The notes below the pieces were generated by a model. That model saw nothing but the letters and a program-made list of their open reading frames with translations, ran no database searches and was not told where the DNA came from. Below are positions 60,143 to 64,000 of a DNA stretch of 64,000 bases, piece after piece (the stretch's first letter is position 1; the number at the start of each line of letters is the position of its first letter). The stretch lies in assembly GCA_947458455.1 (NCBI GenBank), contig CANGYJ010000007.1, positions 307,840-371,839 on the forward strand, read 5' to 3'. Source of the DNA: Verrucomicrobiaceae bacterium (GTDB lineage Bacteria > Verrucomicrobiota > Verrucomicrobiia > Verrucomicrobiales > Verrucomicrobiaceae). A program made the position numbers and the translations under genes.

Positions 60143-61588
60143 ATGAAATGCCGCCGCTTCTTCTGCTTCCTCTCTTTGCTGCTCGCGCCGCTCGGCGTTC
60201 AGACTTCATCACTCGCTGCGGAGCAACGTCCCAACGTCATCTTCATCGTCGTTGACGACCTCGGTTACGGCGAACTCGGTTGCTATGGCGGGAAAGACAT
60301 CCCGACACCGCAGATCGATGCACTCGCCGCGAGTGGGGCACGATTCACGAGCGGGTATGTCACCGCGCCGTTTTGCGCGGCCTCGCGTGCGGCGCTGATG
60401 ACCGGTCGATACCAGACGCGGTTTGGCTTTGAGTTCAATCCCATCGGCGCGAAGAACGCCGCACCAGGCATTGGCTTGCCAGTCGCGGAGAAGACCGTGG
60501 CGGATCGACTGCGTGACTCGGGCTATGCGACGGGATTGGTGGGCAAGTGGCATCTCGGAGGCACGGCGGAGTTTCATCCGCAGCGTCGTGGCTTTGATGA
60601 GTTCTTCGGCTTTTTGCACGAGGGGCATTACTATGTCCAGCCGCCGTGGCAGGGCGTGACAACCTGGCTGCGACGCAAGACCCTGCCGGATGGCGGACAG
60701 GGCCGGTGGACCTCACCCGACGGCCGCATCGTATGGAGCACGCATCTCGGCTCGAACGAACCCGAATACGACACCGACAACCCGTTGCTGCGCAGCAGTC
60801 AGCCCTTGGATGAACAGGCGAACCTGACGGATGCCTTCACGCGTGAAGCCTGCGATTTCATCGACCGGCATTCCGCACAGCCGTTCTTCCTTTATCTCGC
60901 CTACAACGCCGTCCACAGCCCCATGCAAGCTGCGGACGATTACCTGAAGAAGTTCGCGCACATCGAAGACATCCAGCGCCGCATCTTCGCCGCCATGCTC
61001 GCGCATCTCGATGACAGTGTCGGCAAGGTGCTCGCGCAACTCCGTGACAGCGGCATCGAAGAGAACACGCTCGTCGTTTTCTTCAGCGACAATGGCGGCC
61101 CCACCCAAGAACTCACCTCCAGCAATGCTCCGTTGCGCGGAGGCAAAGGCGAACTCTGGGATGGCGGTATTCGCGTGCCCTTCATCGCGTCGTGGAAGAA
61201 TCACATCAACGCCGGTCAGGTGGTGGAGGCACCCGTGGCGTCCATCGACGCCACCGCGACCGCGCTGAAAGCGGCTGGTGCTTTAGCTCCAGAGCCTTCG
61301 ACCAAAGCCGAAGCCAAGTTGGACGGCATCAACCTCATGCCTTTGCTCACGGGCAAGGCCACGCAACCGCCCGAACGTCCCTTGTTCTGGCGCGTTGGCA
61401 AAAAGAATGCCCTGCGTCTTGGCGACTGGAAACTCATTCGCGATAGCAAGGAATGGCAACTCTACGATCTCACCCATGACATCAGCGAGACCCGGAATCT
61501 AGCCACCCAAGAACCCGCCCGCTTGCAGCAAATGTCAGCGCTCTGGGACAAGTGGAACGCCGAACAAATCGAACCACTGTGGAGATAA
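60143..61588 (+). CDS. secreted type I sulfatase with C-x-A-x-R motif
   Basis: 481 residues from ATG 60143 with the recurrent signal peptide (MKCRRFFCFLSLLLAPLG). Metal ligands D38-D39 (IVVDDLGYGE) are present. The modification motif is C78-A-A-S-R82, with Ala replacing the usual Pro; C/S-x-A-x-R is a known minor variant that can still be matured. GKWHLGG, VFFSDNGGP and GDWKLIRDS are intact. It is a paralogue of the sulfatase at 30731, sharing ALMTGRYQTRFGFE-type sequence and the EPLWR end. It is controlled by cassette copy 5 and followed by a remnant ORF. Confidence 0.95.
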   Translation: MKCRRFFCFLSLLLAPLGVQTSSLAAEQRPNVIFIVVDDLGYGELGCYGGKDIPTPQIDALAASGARFTSGYVTAPFCAASRAALMTGRYQTRFGFEFNPIGAKNAAPGIGLPVAEKTVADRLRDSGYATGLVGKWHLGGTAEFHPQRRGFDEFFGFLHEGHYYVQPPWQGVTTWLRRKTLPDGGQGRWTSPDGRIVWSTHLGSNEPEYDTDNPLLRSSQPLDEQANLTDAFTREACDFIDRHSAQPFFLYLAYNAVHSPMQAADDYLKKFAHIEDIQRRIFAAMLAHLDDSVGKVLAQLRDSGIEENTLVVFFSDNGGPTQELTSSNAPLRGGKGELWDGGIRVPFIASWKNHINAGQVVEAPVASIDATATALKAAGALAPEPSTKAEAKLDGINLMPLLTGKATQPPERPLFWRVGKKNALRLGDWKLIRDSKEWQLYDLTHDISETRNLATQEPARLQQMSALWDKWNAEQIEPLWR

Positions 61589-61600
61589 GGAACCTACTTG

Positions 61601-61666
61601 ATGAAGCTCACCTTCCTCGTGTCCCGCCTCCGCACCACCGCGCAGGTGCCGCTGCCAAAGCCATGA
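61601..61666 (+). pseudogene. 21-codon in-frame deletion remnant
   Basis: ATG 61601 reads MKLTFLVSRLRTTAQVPLPKP and stops. The last twelve residues match the C terminus of the DUF6807/cytochrome protein (LRTTSQVPLPKP), whereas the start matches the remnant after the sulfatase at 30731. Start and stop belong to different ends of lost genes joined in frame. Confidence 0.65.
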
Positions 61667-61848
61667 TGCCACTGAATACCTGCTTTGTTTGTCATAGGGC
61701 TGACGTTTGAAGCAGCAACGGAAGTTGGAACAACCATCGGAGCAAAACATCCCGGACCGGTTGTCGAGGCGCTTGCAGAAACTCCGGGAAGCGATGGCTC
61801 TGAGCAACGGTCACCCTGGCTTGTGAGCGTGGCATAAGACGGGAAGGA
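61667..61848 (+). pseudogene. decayed 3' flank with XRE helix-turn-helix remnant, copy C
   Basis: Similar to 41278-41420 over about 130 bases. It ends in a stretch readable as RLSRRLQKLREAMALSNG, the start of an XRE HTH, broken by stop codons soon after. The rest of the segment up to the AraC stop shows nothing else. Confidence 0.45.
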
Positions 61849-62745
61849 TCACACCTTCTGCCGATGCTCACCGGGCGTTGTGCCGGTGTATTTGCGGAAG
61901 ACGTGGCAGAAATAGGGGGCGGAGGTGAAGCCACACGCAGCGGCGATGTCTTCGAGCTTGCGGTTTGTGGTGCGGAGTAGGTCGGTGGCGGCTTTGATGC
62001 GGCGGCGTTGTAGCCAGTCGTTGGGGCTCATGCCGGTTTCACGTTTGAAGTTGGCAAAAAGTCGCGCACGACTCGTGCGAGCATGAGTCGCGAGGGCGTC
62101 CATGGAGATTGGCTCGGAAAGGTGGCGCTCCATGTGGTCGATGAGTTGGGCGGCCATACTGACCTGCGCTGCGGGCTTGGATTGCTCGTGATGGCGGGCG
62201 GTTTCAAGGATGATCGACGCGACGGTCACGCGCAGCGCGGCGAGCAGGCCATCAGTGTTTTTGCCCGCTGCGTGCTGGCGGATGAGGACATGCAGCGTCT
62301 TCGCCAGATGCCGCGTGCCCACGTTCATCGGCACGGGCTGAGGGGTGCGTTGCTCGAAGTGGCTGGCGAGCCATTCGCACTCTCGTTTGGTGAAGAGGGC
62401 ATGCCGTGGATGATGCGATGGCTCAAACACGATGGCGCAGAGTGTGGAAGGCAGGCGCACATCCTTTTGCCCTCGATGCGTCGTGCCGGAGGGGATGACC
62501 ATGATCTCGCTGCCACGCAACTGCACCTTCCGCCCGCCGCGAAACTCGTAGCCGGTGGTGCCGCTGAGTAGCAGGAGGATTTCATGGCCGTCGTGTGAGT
62601 GCCAGCTCATGCGGCCTGCGCTGAAGCGATGATTCGCGGCGATGTAGTCCACCATCGGCAGGCCCAGTTCCTTCCCGGACACGAGCAGGTCTTTGACGGG
62701 GAGCGGATTGATGAACGTGGTTTTCTCGGGCGGGCGACGTGGCAT
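61849..62745 (-). CDS. cupin-AraC transcriptional regulator
   Basis: 298 residues from ATG 62745; longer frames upstream would overlap the divergent gene. Residues about 30-130 form a cupin sensor (MSWHSHDGHEILLLLSGTTGYEFRGG, IMVIPSGTTHRG) expected to bind a sugar. Residues about 195-298 are the AraC double HTH (LATHARTSRARLFANFKRETGMSPNDWL and DIAAACGFTSAPYFCHVFRKYTG). It is unrelated to the PAS-AraC pair. It is divergent from the GH16 gene and probably activates it on sensing an oligosaccharide. Confidence 0.9.
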   Translation of the reverse strand: MPRRPPEKTTFINPLPVKDLLVSGKELGLPMVDYIAANHRFSAGRMSWHSHDGHEILLLLSGTTGYEFRGGRKVQLRGSEIMVIPSGTTHRGQKDVRLPSTLCAIVFEPSHHPRHALFTKRECEWLASHFEQRTPQPVPMNVGTRHLAKTLHVLIRQHAAGKNTDGLLAALRVTVASIILETARHHEQSKPAAQVSMAAQLIDHMERHLSEPISMDALATHARTSRARLFANFKRETGMSPNDWLQRRRIKAATDLLRTTNRKLEDIAAACGFTSAPYFCHVFRKYTGTTPGEHRQKV

Positions 62746-62821
62746 GACAGGATTCAGAAATAGTCTCGCTAAACTAATGCGGATACAAATCATGAAGACA
62801 AGCGGCATCGCGGCGCTCAAG

Positions 62822-63979
62822 ATGACGGATATGCACCTGCCCGATCTTCGTCTTCCAGATTCACTCCGCCGCCTGCTCGTCGTGATTGCCACGCTGCTTG
62901 CGACGGCGGCTCAGGCGCAACTCGACCTGAGCACCTTCAAGCTCACCTTCAGCGATGAGTTTGATGGCGACAAACTCGACACCACGAAATGGCAAGCGCC
63001 GGAGATGCCACGGCAGGGCAGTTGTCGTTGGGTGGCGTCGCTGGCCACCGTGAGGGATGGCGCGCTGCATCTTGGCATCCGTTTGAGCGATGATCCGGTG
63101 CTGCGCTACGATTGTGCGGCGGTGCGGACGCGGAAGGACTATGATCCCAAGCAGACGATGTTTGCGCAGCGCTACGGCTACTTTGAAGCGCGAGCGAAGT
63201 TGCCGAAGAACATGAAGTCGGACTACTGGGCCGCGTTTTGGATGATGTGCGGTAACGTCAACAACGCCGATACGCGCACAGGCATCGAGACCGACATCAT
63301 GGAGAGCTTCCAGCAGGCGGGTGAGCCGCACTACGGCATGGCGTTTCACTGGAACGGCTATGGCAAAGAACACAACTCCACGGGGGTCAAACTCGCGCCG
63401 ACACCGGAGCTGGCGGATGGCGAGTTCCACCGCTTCGGTTTGTATTGGGACGAGCACGTCTATGTGGCCTTCTTTGATGGTCGGGAAGTGGGGCGCACGA
63501 ACCTGCTCGGACTCGGCAGCAAGGACAAAGGCAAGACGCCATCGAAAGGCCCCTGTCAAAAGCCCGGCTATCTGAAGCTAAGCTGCGAGGCCGCCGCGTG
63601 GGCGGGTGCCACCAATCAATGGGAAAAGGACCCGGCGAAGGAAGATGAGTTCGTGGTCGATTCTGTGCGTGCTTATGAAGGCACGCTGCCTGCGCTCGTG
63701 GCCCAAGCGATTCCGGTGCAGATTCAAATCGATGCCGCCAAGCCCACCGGCCCGCTGAAACCTATCTGGCGCTTCTTTGGCGCGGATGAGCCGAACTACG
63801 CTTACATGAAGCACGGCAGCGAGTTGCTGGGTGAACTCGGTGAGTTGAAGAAGTGGCCTGCTCCCTGGAGTGGGACAGATCATCAATGTAGTTCCAGCCT
63901 CCTTGGGTTGATCTTGATGTTGGTTGTTTCTCTCACGCTGTCAAACGCAGCGGAGGTCTCATCGAGCGTAGCGAGATGA
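62822..63979 (+). CDS. secreted GH16 enzyme with broken GH39-like segment
   Basis: 385 residues if read from ATG 62822 (ATG 62792 is also possible), with a signal peptide ending AAQA. The GH16 domain covers about residues 35-300; its catalytic motif is E156-T-D-I-M-E161 in GIETDIMESF, as in beta-agarases, porphyranases and laminarinases. From about residue 310 (KPIWRFFGADEPNYAYM, LLGELGEL) the sequence resembles the start of a GH39 beta-xylosidase-like domain. That domain breaks off near 63870 and the frame ends in a hydrophobic, unrelated stretch. The second module is therefore truncated, probably by rearrangement. It likely cleaves a marine or plant polysaccharide. Confidence 0.85.
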   Translation: MTDMHLPDLRLPDSLRRLLVVIATLLATAAQAQLDLSTFKLTFSDEFDGDKLDTTKWQAPEMPRQGSCRWVASLATVRDGALHLGIRLSDDPVLRYDCAAVRTRKDYDPKQTMFAQRYGYFEARAKLPKNMKSDYWAAFWMMCGNVNNADTRTGIETDIMESFQQAGEPHYGMAFHWNGYGKEHNSTGVKLAPTPELADGEFHRFGLYWDEHVYVAFFDGREVGRTNLLGLGSKDKGKTPSKGPCQKPGYLKLSCEAAAWAGATNQWEKDPAKEDEFVVDSVRAYEGTLPALVAQAIPVQIQIDAAKPTGPLKPIWRFFGADEPNYAYMKHGSELLGELGELKKWPAPWSGTDHQCSSSLLGLILMLVVSLTLSNAAEVSSSVAR

Positions 63980-64000
63980 GGCCGCAGCGGAGTTTGACAG
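63938..64000. repeat. inverted repeat at the window end
   Basis: CTGTCAAAC (63938-63946) and GTTTGACAG (63992-64000) are inverted copies. Between them lie two direct copies of GCAGCGGAG and an inner CTCATC/GATGAG pair. The element may continue past the window. It lies just after the point where the GH39-like segment breaks off. Confidence 0.5.

Noticed and set aside
1..64000. tRNA, rRNA or riboswitch genes
   Set aside because: No tRNA cloverleaf, rRNA core motif or known riboswitch consensus was seen while reading the spacers on both strands; a covariance-model scan was not possible.

Overview
The window looks like a GC-rich chromosome segment of a Verrucomicrobiota bacterium, probably near Prosthecobacter/Verrucomicrobiaceae. 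The evidence is the density of secreted sulfatases, PVC-type dehydrogenase/HEAT/cytochrome c proteins, ThuA, DUF6807 (PmoA-like), DUF4838 and DUF5722 proteins and Gfo/Idh oxidoreductases, together with weak Shine-Dalgarno sequences before most starts. Family names come from memory of motifs and no search was run. I see no rRNA, tRNA, CRISPR array or transposase gene.

Layout. 0-15.2 kb: the end of a YfbK-like vWA protein, an MGDG-synthase-like glycosyltransferase, a small cytochrome c/dehydrogenase protein and many secreted hydrolases (alpha/beta hydrolases, serine hydrolase, esterases, FGE-like/sialidase fusion), plus a nucleotidyltransferase/small-protein pair. 15.2-20.9 kb: envelope polysaccharide genes (TolC-like lipoprotein, polyprenyl-phosphate sugar-1-phosphate transferase, O-antigen-ligase/TPR protein). 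21.1-25.4 kb: an NtrC-type response regulator that has lost its GAFTGA segment, a Cys-rich small protein, a two-cluster ferredoxin and a molybdate-type ABC transporter. 25.4-29.9 kb: an anchored secreted protein, an FAD oxidoreductase and a LamG-like protein.

29.9-62 kb is a catabolic island: four sulfatases, two giant multidomain cytochromes, DUF6807, DUF4838, DUF5722, ThuA and Gfo/Idh proteins, a sigma/anti-sigma pair and two near-identical PAS-AraC regulators. Five copies of one upstream control cassette, each with two TGGCAG half-sites exactly 21 bp apart, link these genes into a probable regulon for sulfated polysaccharide use. Between them lies a graveyard of gene fragments, several of which keep a start and a stop joined in frame after loss of the interior. 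Inserted in the island at 50.4-54.8 kb is a two-gene unit with a different character: a Schlafen-type AlbA_2 protein and a PHP-domain/SMC-like ATPase. It is the best candidate for an undescribed (possibly defence) system.

62-64 kb holds a cupin-AraC regulator divergent from a GH16 enzyme whose appended GH39-like segment breaks off near the window end. Small palindromic elements with GTAG/GTGG heads (REP-like) sit at many gene ends, several times supplying the stop codon.
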